Source: Harmothoe impar
Lineage: Eukaryota; Annelida; Polychaeta; Phyllodocida; Polynoidae
Assembly (NCBI GenBank): GCA_947462335.1
Contig: OX381720.1
Coordinates: 42,019,152-42,083,151 of the forward strand
Direction of reading: 5' to 3'
DNA: 64,000 nt
The position numbers and the translations under genes were made by a program. Under the pieces are notes generated by a model. The model was not told the DNA's origin and ran no database searches. It saw nothing but the letters and a program-made list of their open reading frames with translations. Of this stretch, positions 44,256 to 56,200 are shown one piece after another; the stretch's first letter is position 1, and the number at the start of each line of letters is the position of its first letter.

Positions 44256-44710
44256 TACCGTAATACCTGAGTTGTATGTCAACCTCATTTTTGATTAATT
44301 TTTATTTGGCATTTTTTTACCTCAAAAGTCCAATTCGACTTATAAGTGAGGATTTGGAAAATATAAAGTTTTTAAGGGGCCTAAAAATATTAATTCTGAA
44401 TACTGTAAAATACACTCTTTTTAGAGGACTCTTTCCCACAATAACACCTGCTTATTTCTCTACAAGTAGGGAGTTGCTGTAATAAGGGCAGAATATCATA
44501 AACAATACTCAATTTGTCCAGGCAAAGGGTGCATTAGGGGGGTCTGGGGTGGGGTCTAGCCTCCCAAAAAATTCTCAAACTCTAATTCAAACTATAAGTG
44601 TGGTTTTCCAAAAGTTCATTTCATTTTACTATAGGTCGATTTTTTTCCCCCCTCAAAATTGCTATTCGACCTATAAGTGAGGTCGACCTATAAGCGAGGT
44701 TTTAGGGTAG
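44256..44710. mobile_element. TATAAGC-family inverted-repeat element
   Basis: The left end is TACCGTAATACCTGAGTTGT and the right end is the complement of TACCCTAAAACCTCGCTTAT. CGACTTATAAGTGAGG words recur inside. An adjacent inverted block (44711-44810) repeats AAAACCTCACTTATAGGTC. Confidence 0.6.
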
Positions 44711-45033
44711 AAGAAAAAATTTGTCCTATAGCAAAATAGATTGAACTTTCGGAAAACCTCACTTATAGGTCAAATTGGAGTTTGAGATTTTCTTCTTGGG
44801 CTAGACTCCACTGAAGCACATTTTGCCTGGCGAAATTGAGTATCATCAAGGACATAGAAGGATAGGAAACAGCCTCTACAAGCATCATGGGTGCTTCTGG
44901 TATAGTGTTGCGGCAGGGATTTTGACAGGATTTTTTTCAATGAGACAATGGCGCACTCCTAAACAAGAACAATGCGCCATTTTGAGAGTTAATGGGCCAT
45001 CAAAGTCCTTATAGTAAAAAACTTATGAATATA

Positions 45034-45489
45034 TACCATAAAACCCCGCCTATAAGCCGACTCTGCTTATAAGCTGAATGTGAGTTTGAGGGACAAAATT
45101 CGGCTTATATGGAAATGTTTCGACCTTTAGGAGAACCCCGCCTTTAAGCGGAATGTGACTTATGGGGTCTGGGGAGGCATTTGGCCCTCATCCTAGCACA
45201 AATTCCTACCCGATTTTTGACAATTTTTCATCTTTTTTCAGTAAAATATTACATGTCATGAGATGAACACATATAATCTGTGTGAAATACATTTCTAAGA
45301 GCATTAAAAAAGACTTAAGATTCATAAATCTTTATGATAATGATTTACCTTTTTCCCACTCAAAAATTTACAAATAAACAATTGGAAAACCCCGCCTATA
45401 AGCCGAATGTGAGTTTTGGGGAGATAATTCGGCCTCTATGTAATAAAAACACCAAATAAAATTTGGCTTATAGGCGGGGTTTTACGGTA
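45034..45489. mobile_element. TATAAGC-family MITE, best-preserved copy
   Basis: The left TIR is CCATAAAACCCCGCCTATAA and the complement of the right end is CCGTAAAACCCCGCCTATAA; both continue with GCC. TA borders both sides. CGGCTTATA and its complement recur internally. 456 bases, non-coding. Confidence 0.8.
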
Positions 45490-46580
45490 GTAAGGCACTG
45501 TAATAATATTAGGGGGTGAAGCCCGGAATGAAGGGTCTGGGGCTGTAAAATATCAATAGAATAGGGCCAACACACTTATTTCTTTTTTAGGTCTAACTTT
45601 GGTTCTAGTTGGAATATTTGAAAAATTCTTTCAGTTTTGGAAAGCTTATGCGCCATAGGGCGCATCCGTAGGGATTTTGATGCGCCATTTAGGATTTTAA
45701 TGCGTAAATTGCGCGCTGCGCGGCCCTGTCAAAACCCCTGCCTACGGACATCCTCCATGACATATATATATATGGAACAAGGGCTTTCTAATGGTCTACT
45801 TTATTAGCCTGTAAAAATAGTGGTCTTCTCAGAATAAATTGCCAAACATTAATGAGTTTTTTATCTGTGAGTATCAAGCGGGTACGGATTGCCACACATG
45901 GTATCGAAACCCCATGCCCAGATTTCCCCCCCCCCCTCTCCATTGATCTACATATCCAATAAATATTAATGTAATAGGCCATCCTACAACTCTTACCTAC
46001 CTAGCCATGCTCCTAACAAATGATGCCATGGCTGGCCGAGCATCGACCATACTCATCATAACTGTATAGGATTTAGCAAAGGTTGACCCAGAGAAAGTTC
46101 CTGTGAAAATGCCTACCCCCCACCCTAGCTGGTCTATGAAAATGTGGCCGGCCTTTAAGGGTGAAAGGGCCTAAAACAAGCAATTTTTGGTTCTTGTGTC
46201 GATATTTCTTTGTTGTCTATATGCATGGAGCCAGCACTATAGACTGGTTCTGTAACAGATAGCCATGAACTGCTCTGCCTGCTTTCTGGTGGTTCAGCAG
46301 GTCAAAACAAGATTTTTACTGTCCAGAAGAAATAAATAAGTCTAAAAAGAAAAGAAAAAGTACTGGCATACCTCAAACCGTATATAGTGATCATAATATA
46401 TTCCTAACTGCCCTAAATGTCAACTTGCCCTCATCCCTCAATCCCTATATAGTGAGCTAACATACCTAGTATCACCTATGTTGACATGTATATTCATGTA
46501 CCATGGTCTGTTAGGTCTATAGTTTTTTGTATGTCCCGACTTCCCCTGTCCATACCCCACCTTCCCTTGTCCCTTCCTTT
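45490..46580. other. No gene seen
   Basis: AT-rich DNA with a short (TA)n near 45765 and a C-run near 45930. No supported exon. Confidence 0.5.
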
Positions 46581-46588
46581 AATTCCCA

Positions 46589-46725
46589 GGCTGTGGTACA
46601 CTTGTAGCATATCAAAGGCCTGTCCCTCTCACACCATGTCCAATGGTGTCGGAGATTAAAGAACTCTTGCTTCAGTCGAAGTGTAGGAACAGGATTTCTC
46701 TCTTCTGCTCATCTCATAGATTCAA
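46589..46725 (+). repeat. Dispersed SINE-like repeat, partial copy
   Basis: GGCCTGTCCCTCTCACACCA and GTGTCGGAG(A/G)TTAAAGAAC are shared with 49771-50042 at high identity. Confidence 0.6.
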
Positions 46726-46939
46726 TTATACTACATACAATCATGCTTTGGAATGTATCTTTTCCGTATGTTACATCTGTATGAATAGTATGAAGACAAC
46801 ATACAGTGAGTGAAACAAATTCCTGCTATCATTGTACCAGTCCAGAAATGGGGTCACTTTGTTCATATTGCCTCAATTTTATTTACAAAGACTCACCTTC
46901 CATCTAATGAAAACAAAAATTTACATTTCTATCTTTCAG

Positions 46940-47211
46940 GTATTTTACAGCTGCAGTCAATCTACCAACAACAAACAATGAAAGGTATAAGAATAAACGA
47001 CGTAATATCAGAGGAGCCAGACCAGCTAAGCAGAGGCACAAAACATTTCCGTACAATTCAAAACGTGTAATGGGTTCGGGTATGAAAGTACCCAAAACTG
47101 TACGGGTATATGCTGAGGCTGATGATACACCGATGACAGCTGACCTACTTTACAACCTTGCTGCCACAGGTGAAGCTGTTGATCAGCCAGTAAGTCAGCC
47201 ACCAAAAGAAG
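46940..47211 (+). CDS. KDZ exon, basic N-terminal region
   Basis: Acceptor TCTTTCAG, donor GAAG/GTAGGT. Encodes YFTAAVNLPTTNNERYKNKR, RGARPAKQRHKTF and MKVPKTVRVYAEADDTPMTA. The start exon upstream is missing. Confidence 0.75.
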
Positions 47212-50200
47212 GTAGGTTCACCTATTTTCCAATTTGTCTGACATGTCTTACATATAGGAAACAGATCCCGCTGACAAAAATACTTTCTCTAAGCCAACGT
47301 CTAAAAAAAGTATATCAAAAAAAAATTACTACCAGAAGGAATATATAAAGGTCAATTTTTATCTCTAGCCTCAGAATTTGCTGTATTCTATATTTCTATA
47401 CACGATATGATACATTTGTCCTCATGCTTTTTGTCTTATTTTTTGCATGTTTAATACTTTACAGAATCTTGGTATCTACGGAACCGAAGATCAAAGGAAC
47501 AAAAGTGGTCTTCTCTTCGCCCCCTTTTTGCTAGAGCCTTCACTGAGGAAAAATCTCCAAAACATCATATGTGCTGTGTGTGCGGTGATTTCTTCCACAA
47601 CATCATCCGGTGCTCCAGCTGTGGACCCTCTGCATACTTCTGCTCTGATGACTGTAACACCCATCACGAACATATTGCACTTCATCAACCAGAAAAATGG
47701 GAGGTAATCGTACCTTTATTACACACTATAGCTCACATCCAATCATTAATCTCCTTTTTTATAATACAGCAGAGTTCTCCACACACTCATCAGCCGCTTC
47801 TTTTACAAGGTGTTTTCCACTAATGTAGTATTGAAGTAGCACGTCTCTTGCACCAAGTGGCAGGGTTGCTTCTGTAAAGTGGAAATTTACGTTATTCCAA
47901 TTGATCATGGGGAAGTTGTATTTTTGAAAAGGGATTCACTTATGAAAATACTAGCCAGCCTCTCCGAAGACCCTAAAATTGACCCAAAAAGGGTAAAAAA
48001 ATAAGAAAATTTCTTCAAAATTGCATAAAAAATGTAGGGTCGGCCCTGTTTTGATAGGGTCGGTCGGGTAACCCGAAAACAAACCTTTTTTTTTGCCCTT
48101 TTCATAGGATTTCCAAAATGATATCAGCAACGATTCGGGGCAATTTGAAGCCAGTGTCAGTTAAGTATATCCTTGTCATGCAACGACCCAAACAGTCCAA
48201 TCCTTTACATATTTAGGGACTACTTTCCTTACCTTGTCTATTACGACATTCTTTTTGGGTGTTTTCAGACTCTAGGGTTTGTCATGTCATTTCAAACTGA
48301 AATATTTCCCTCCCTTTATGAATTGTGACAAAAAAGTAGTTGTCTTGTAGACAATTTCAATTTTCTTTAAATTTGTATGTAGAATAATGATGGTGTACAT
48401 ATTTCTTTTTGCTCACCAAACAAATCGGGCAAATCGCAATTTCTTGTAGCTATCTGTAGCTAGGGCAAACAATTTTTTCATCAATTATACACCAAAATTA
48501 GTGGTGAATATGGGTATCGGAAAACCTTGCATACAAACCACGGCTAGTATGCGGTATGATAAGCCCAAACTCAGGTTGCGGAGAGTTTTTCCAAAGTATG
48601 ATTTCCCAAATCACCATAGAATAATCTCAATATGATTCTTTAGAGACTTCCGCGGTTGGGGGGGGGGGGGGGGAGGAGCAGCAGGGAGGCAAGCTCCTTG
48701 CAATGCTGAGTGGACAGTTTTTATGCCTCAAATGCAAACCACCGCTAATCCCTCTGAGCATCCTAACAGTAACAAAGCACAAATTACTGCCACATACTAC
48801 ATTGTACTATATTGTATTTTAGGTTGGGGGAGCGCAGATTGTACTTTAAAAAAAAAAGTATAATACAGTACTAAAACCGTTATAATCAAACCTAAGATTT
48901 GGCTAATAGAATTCGGCGAGTGTAGGGAGGTGGATTATACTCGGCCAACTTGCTAGTGAGACTTTGTCTAACCATACCACTCTCTTATTACATATGCACG
49001 ACTATGGTTTTGTCATGCCATACACATGGAGGTCGGTATACTCTAGAGAGTCGGGTGTCTCCCCGGCGCTTCACTGGGGAGAGACTTCTAGTCTTAAGTT
49101 ATTCTAAAGCGCGCACGTCTCCTGCCTTTATTTCTTTATGAAATACACCAAAACTAATTTTACTGATAGGCCGAACCTCTTTTCTTGCTGCCCCGTGAGT
49201 TTGAGCAAGCTGCTAACTTTTTGAGATGGTGAAATTTAGGATTTAGAACTCCATACAGTATTGCTCATTATTACACAACCTAGCGTTATTGGTACGATCC
49301 TATGTAAGAATAGAGAATCTATGGTGGTATGCTTTTTTCTGCTCTAGACCAAGCAGAAGCCAGCACAGTGGTCAAGAGATCATAGATCAATGGCGGCAAT
49401 GTAAACAAACCTCTCGCCGATTTAAGAAGAAAACTCGCCGATTTAAGATATAAACTTGCCGATTTAAAAAGGAAATATGGTAGGGGGGTAGAAAATTGTC
49501 TTCTGGTCGTGTAATAAAGCTTGTATTACATGATAGGGTCACGCATGGGGTGCACCAGCCCTCGGTGCATCTGCCTTATAAAGCCAGATGCACCTCAAGC
49601 TGGTCCCATATGGCAGCCTGTGTAATATACTCCCCCTCAAGGGTGATTATGTAAGTGTCACACGCTGCCACACGTGACACAGCCCCCTCAGGTCATCACA
49701 GGCTGCTGCACAGCGGTCACATAGGGGCACATTATACTATAGGCCATCATGACCTATGGCTGCGCTTTCCCATGCTGTGGTAGACTTACAGCGTAACAAA
49801 GGCCTGTCCCTCTCACACCATGTCTATGTGGTGTCGGAGGTTAAAGAACCCTTGCTTCGGTAAATGTGTAGGAGCGGGATTTCTATCTTTTGGCTCATCT
49901 CATAGATTCGATCATCCTGGATACGATCATCCAAGGTTAGCCTTCGGCCTACCTTCTTACTTGTGAAAAACTGAAACTTGAGTAAGTCTCACCTGCATAG
50001 TCAGTGGGACGTTAAACTACACAAACAAACAAACAAACAAATCATGTATGCTAACAGTGTGTGACATAGCATGAAGGTATATTGTCTACAGGTCACCCAA
50101 ATGCCAAGATGGTAGTTTGGAGTATGTAACAGTGCATGCCATCCGTCTAGCATTCACGGCCGCATGGCCCCAACACACGTAGCCCCAGCATGTGTACCAA

Positions 50201-53200
50201 GGTTGCAGGTTCCTTAGTGGGGGGCACCATTGCTTGATCTGGTAACTGGCGAGATAAGCAATCACAATGGGCACCAGCTGTTACATAATGCCCCATGAGA
50301 ACTCTGCAGTGAATGCAGGGTGTTATCTGATTGGTTTATAATGCAACCAGCTACATGCCTATAGCCCCATGACTCCCGGCCCCAGTGATACATGGCCCCA
50401 AAAATGATACCCCCAAGACCAAAGGCCCCACTACATATGGGTAGTTCTGATGTGTCCACCATGTGTCCATCATATGTACTGCGTCCATCATGTGTACATC
50501 ATGTGTACTGCGTCCATCATGTGTACATCATGTGTACATCATGTGCCCATGATTTACTTAAAGCAGCAGCTTTAGCTCAGAGGGGCGGATTTTAGATTTT
50601 AACATGTCAGCAATCATTACAGACTTGTATGTGGACAGGTCAATTTATAAATAAAATAGGTCCTTCTTTCTATATGAAAATAGGTGGAATACCTCCTATG
50701 AGAATAAATGTCTACCAATTGTAAACCGGATAACAATAACAATCTGCAAATTGCTGACTGAATGGTGCCTCCTGGTAGGTGAGAGGCGTACTAGTAGACT
50801 GTTACACAATCATATCTGATGTATCTGACGAAAATGTAGGTTTGAGTGTGCCAACTGGTATAGCCACTTTAAGTCCATAAATTCGCATTCCCTATTCACT
50901 ATTGAAAATGTTCTTGTGTCCGTGATGTGCACAGACCTACACTGAGCATGCTGTGGGAGAGATGGTCGTTAGGGGTTGGTAGTATTAGTAATAGTATCAC
51001 GGAGATCACGGATATGGCACGCAAATCACGCACATGATGGACATGTCACGGACATCACGGACATGTCACCAAAGACTCGCATTGACTTTACACTGTGAAA
51101 GGGTTCTCAGCACTACTTTGGATGCCCAGAGTGCCAGTGTGCCTTGAGGGTGTAGCAGCGCAGCCCGCCCATAGCCCGCAGTGCTAAAACAACCCAAGTT
51201 TAGAGGGTATTTAAAAATGATATTTCTTGGAATTAAAGTATAATTCCATGATGGATGGATAGATATTGACATGAAATTTCGTGCTCTCAGGTTTATTGAC
51301 TCAGGGTAACTGAGTAATATACAACGACTGAACTATGTTTTAAGACGTTTTTAGGACATGGGAGAATCTATGTCATTCAGTGTGTATGGGACAAAGACAT
51401 GACATGACAAAAGGGACAAATAGGCAGGGTCGGGGAACAAATGTTTCCTTCGAAAAGAAATTCAAAATGTCTTTCCTTCCATGTGATATTGAGCTGCGAT
51501 CTTCGGGTACTAATTTCTATTAACTACTGGTAAATTGCTACCCTCTAAATGAAAGCTACATAGACTTCAATGTTAAACCAAAGATAGAAATCAGGTTCTA
51601 GCCTACACTGCCTGATATTTCTCTCTTTTACAGGAATCTAGGTTCTTTAATTTAAATTTGATTTAAATGAACCAGGAGAGGTGGAAGCAAGGCTAGTGCA
51701 TGACACATGTCAAAGAGTGGCGCCACTGGTATTTCTTGTACTGCGCGAGATGTCAATGTGTGTAGACGAAATTATACCACCCGTATCTCCGCCGTTCATC
51801 GTCTGATCGACTCGCTTTTTGATAGGGACAAAAGGCGGTACATCCCCGCAACCTGCAACTATCGCCCACACCCACCTGCACACCCACACCCACCTGCTCA
51901 CCCACACCCACCTGCTGGCCTGAAATGGAATAACATACACGTATGACACATGACTTGAGGGTACTTTTTAACAAGGAATTCATTTCTGATGCCAGAATTG
52001 AATGAATGAATGAATGATTATAAGGGAGTACTGTATCTAAGTACAAGATAAGCTCCAGCTCCAGCTTACCCTGAGTTATCTGTGAGACCACTCACACGCT
52101 CAATCCTTTTTTAGGTTTGCTTGCAAAATGAAGTTGGGGCTCTGGTAGATGAAACTTTGACATTTTGGGGCATATTCAGCAGAACTCGGCCAGAGAAATA
52201 CCCGTGATAAACCTATCAAAATAAGTATTTATGCTTCATCCTTAACTTTCATATTGTAGTATACCACCAAGGAACACCTGTATATTAATCGTATATAGGT
52301 TAATTAGTGATCATTAGTATATTTCAGCCGTAGCGACACAGACATGTCATGGACATGTCATGGACATGTCATGGACATGTCACGGACATGTCACGGACAT
52401 GTCATGGACGTGACAGAAATATTATGATGGACAAACCCCTTGAGGATGATGTACGTCCGGGACTTGTCCGGGATATGTCCAGATAGCTGAGGCTGTAAAA
52501 TGGGAGAGTGGGGCCATTAATTTGGGGGCTAGATGCCTTGGGGCTGAATGTCAATGGGGCTCGCGGACCTGGGGCTTCAGGTCTTGGGGCTACCCACTTT
52601 TGGGCCACCTGCCCTAGGGCCCTGTCTAGCCCATGCTGGTCTGGCCCGGTATAAATACATTTCAGGACCCAGTAGGGCATCTTCATATTCACTCTACTGC
52701 TGGACACGACATGGGAAGGACCTACTGCACTGACTGAGACCTAGGCTATACCCTCCAAACAGAACTTGGGAATTGAACGTTCGCAACTGGGTAGAACCTG
52801 GGTAGGTCACAATGACACAAGAAAGGCACGGGAATTGAACGTTCGCAACTGGGTAGAATCCGTGTAGGTCACAATGACACAAGAAATGCACGAGATATTC
52901 CCAAGAATTGTGAACATATCCTTATTACAATCAGAACTTCGGAATTCCCGTGCCTTTCTTGTGTCATTGTGTCCCAAGTTCTGATTGTAATAAGCACATG
53001 TTCACAATTGTTGGGAATATCTCGTGCCTTTCTTGTGTCATTGTGACCTACCCTGATTCTACCCAGTTGCAAACGGTCAAGTCCCAAGTTCTGTTTGATA
53101 TAAATAACGTGGAATTCCACAGAATATGACAGTCAAAAGATTTTCACATATTCTCGTGCACAATTCTCGCAGGGATCCCGAGTTGACTCAAGAGCCGCAA

Positions 53201-56200
53201 GAGTTCTGCCTGAGATCTTGTTTGCAGGGTAGCCTATGCCCTACTATGCCCAACTATCAGACAGTGTACTTCTACTTATTGTACTGTTCCTGTCATCTTG
53301 TAATAAATACCAACTACTACAAACTGGACCTTAAGACTCAACTAAGCTGATATAAACTATAATCCTATACATGAAAACTAAACTGGCTGTAGTGAAGAGG
53401 TGGGGTTTCTCAACCAACCGTAATTGGAGTAAATCGTAAATGATTCCAGGGCTGCTGGCCCCTAGCACACCTGGCCCCCTGACACTTGGCCCCCTGACTT
53501 TTCGCCCCCCTGACATTTGGCTATCCCGGACAGTTAGCCCCCCCCCACCCGGATCCCTGGCCCCCCAAGGAATTTTTTTCCACGGGTCGTTTTCAAGTGA
53601 ATTAGGGCACCCAAGAGAAATTTAAATTATGGTCAACATACTGGCCACCATGTCGACATCTAAGCCACCATGTTGACATACAAGCCGCCATGTCGACATC
53701 TAAGCTGTCATGTCCACATCTAAGCCACCATGTTGACAGCTAGGCTGCCATGTCGACAGCTAAGGTGCCATGTCGACAGCTTAGCCGCCATGTCGACAGC
53801 TAATCCGCCATGTCGACAGCTTAGCCGCCATGTCGACAGCTAATCCGCCATGTAGACAGCTTAGCCGCCATGTCGACAGCTAAGCCGCCATGTCCACATC
53901 TTAGCCGCCATGTCCACATTTAAGCCGCCATTTCGGCAGCTAAGTCGCCATCTCAACAGATAAGCCGACATGTCGACAGCTAAGCTGATAATAAGGAGCC
54001 GTGTTAGTATGTAACCAAGCTATCCGAGGATAACCCATGGATACCAAGCATGCATACGTTTATAATCATTTATTTATTTCATTAGAAAATTCAGGAAAAT
54101 TCCGATTCTCAATAAATCTAATTGATAATTTATTTGACTAAATTCTCGCCGTTTTGAGCTTTCCAATGGTATGCTATACACCCTATCTGAGACTTCTGAC
54201 ACATATTTTTGGGAATATATTTTTAACTTTTAGGATTCCAATATGCCTCATGTGCCAATGGGCGCATATTTGAGTGTTTTAATGTGCCATTCTGCATTTA
54301 AATGTGTGTATAGCGTGCTGCACGGCCCTAGAAAATATCCCTGCTGTTGCATTCAAAACCGAATTTGGAACCTGTGTCTGTTATATGCTTTCACATTCCC
54401 CCACACTATTCTAAAATGATTTTTTTCCCAAAAAAAGTACAATACTGCATGTGTAGGGGTCGGATTCCCCTTGCCTTGGTGATAAGCCCCTATATCACTT
54501 GGGTAATCCTGCTCCCCTCTGTACCATACCGATCCAGTAACGTGTGGCGCGGTCAGATGTATACATTGTGTATTTCATTAAACAATGGCCCTTTTTAAAT
54601 TTGTCAAATCTTAAAACATGGTGTTGGATAAACGTTGTCTACATATCTCTATTTTTTAAATGAAAAAATATCTATTTTATATATTCTCTATATTATATGT
54701 GACAGATCAGTCAGAAAAGGTTGCAGGACCACTATGAGAGTTATAACTCTATTGAATGAGATATGAATATGAAAGTGTGAAGATAGGGAATCTCAGATTT
54801 AACTGTGTGCCACCAGTCAAAAAGTAGCATCGCTTCCTGGGTAATGCCCATTTCTTTTGCTCTATGTACACTCAAAAAATACATTAACATTTCTTGTAGG
54901 AAGGAAACTGGACTTTGTATGAGCTACCACCAACTACATGGTACAGGGGAACACATGAAACGCAGGACTCTAGCATGTGTGCCCTATACCCAAAACTTAT
55001 TACCCTTTTGGACTATCAAGGTAAATGCCCTTACATTTCATATTGTTTATATCAGCAGATAAGGGTTATACTGTAAACATACTTTATTTTGCGCTGTACA
55101 TATTTCCATAGATTTCGCGTATTTCTAAATTCTTGAAAGTAAGTACAGAGTGAAAATGTATCCAAAATATAACTACCATATATCCGTGAGATACATTGTA
55201 CTTTAAAGCAAATCTGCGAAAATATGTAGGTTTACTCAGCCAAGCCTTTCTTTTTGCATTCTTGCACTTTTTTTTCTTCCCTTTAACACTAAGTCTTTGC
55301 ATTTCCTAGTAAATGCTATGGCCTGTTAACTGAACATCATTACTCTTTTCATTGTAACAGGTCGTTCCCATGCTCAGCTGATAGAGTTCTGTTCATGTGA
55401 AGATGAGGCAGTCACCTTACTGCGTTATGGCTATTGGCCATCAACCCCTCTTACACCTTCTACGGCCATCAGCATACAATTGATGACACTTCTGAGGGCC
55501 CTTATTCTGAACGCAAAGGTGTCTTTAACATCCTTCATTTCATCACTCAAACACCTAAATGAAGCACAGTACAAGCAGGTGAGAAAATGTGCATCTCATA
55601 TTCATAAGCCAGGCTCCTGACTTATGGAGCTATGGGGGCTGAAAATCTTGAAACTGAATATGTTTAAACAAGTTTGTTATATTAAAAGGTTTATATTCAT
55701 AATACACCCAGACATACGTTCCTAGCCCCACGGTTCAGTTTATTATTGTGTCCCATGATATCTAATTTTGGTGAAAAGCTCTCAGTCCTACCTGTGACAT
55801 ATGACTAACCGTTCCACAAATTACTTCTTTCTAAGCAACCAAAATTAAAGGACTGCTTAACATGGGACACTGTACTCAGCTTCACCACGGTGCACCATGA
55901 GGTCCAACATCTCCAGAACATTTCCTCTGATATTGCACCTACGGAGAATTGTCCAGCATGCCCAAAGGTAAGATATCTACATCTCCATTATGATTCAAGA
56001 AAATACTATTGGGTTTATTTTGTGTACAGAGACCATTTTTAGGGTCTATAGATGGTTCAAAACCTCGCATATATTGTATTGTTCTGTTCATAAATCTGGT
56101 CCATTCACAGGCTTGGTTAAAAGTGGTACTAGGTATTATAGAGGCCGTACCTAAATATAAGCCTCAGCAGGCAGTCAAGAATTATTATATGTGAATTTTC

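Noticed and set aside
53640..53990. CRISPR-like regular repeats
   Set aside because: Units are contiguous 20-mers with no unique spacers, and the DNA is eukaryotic.
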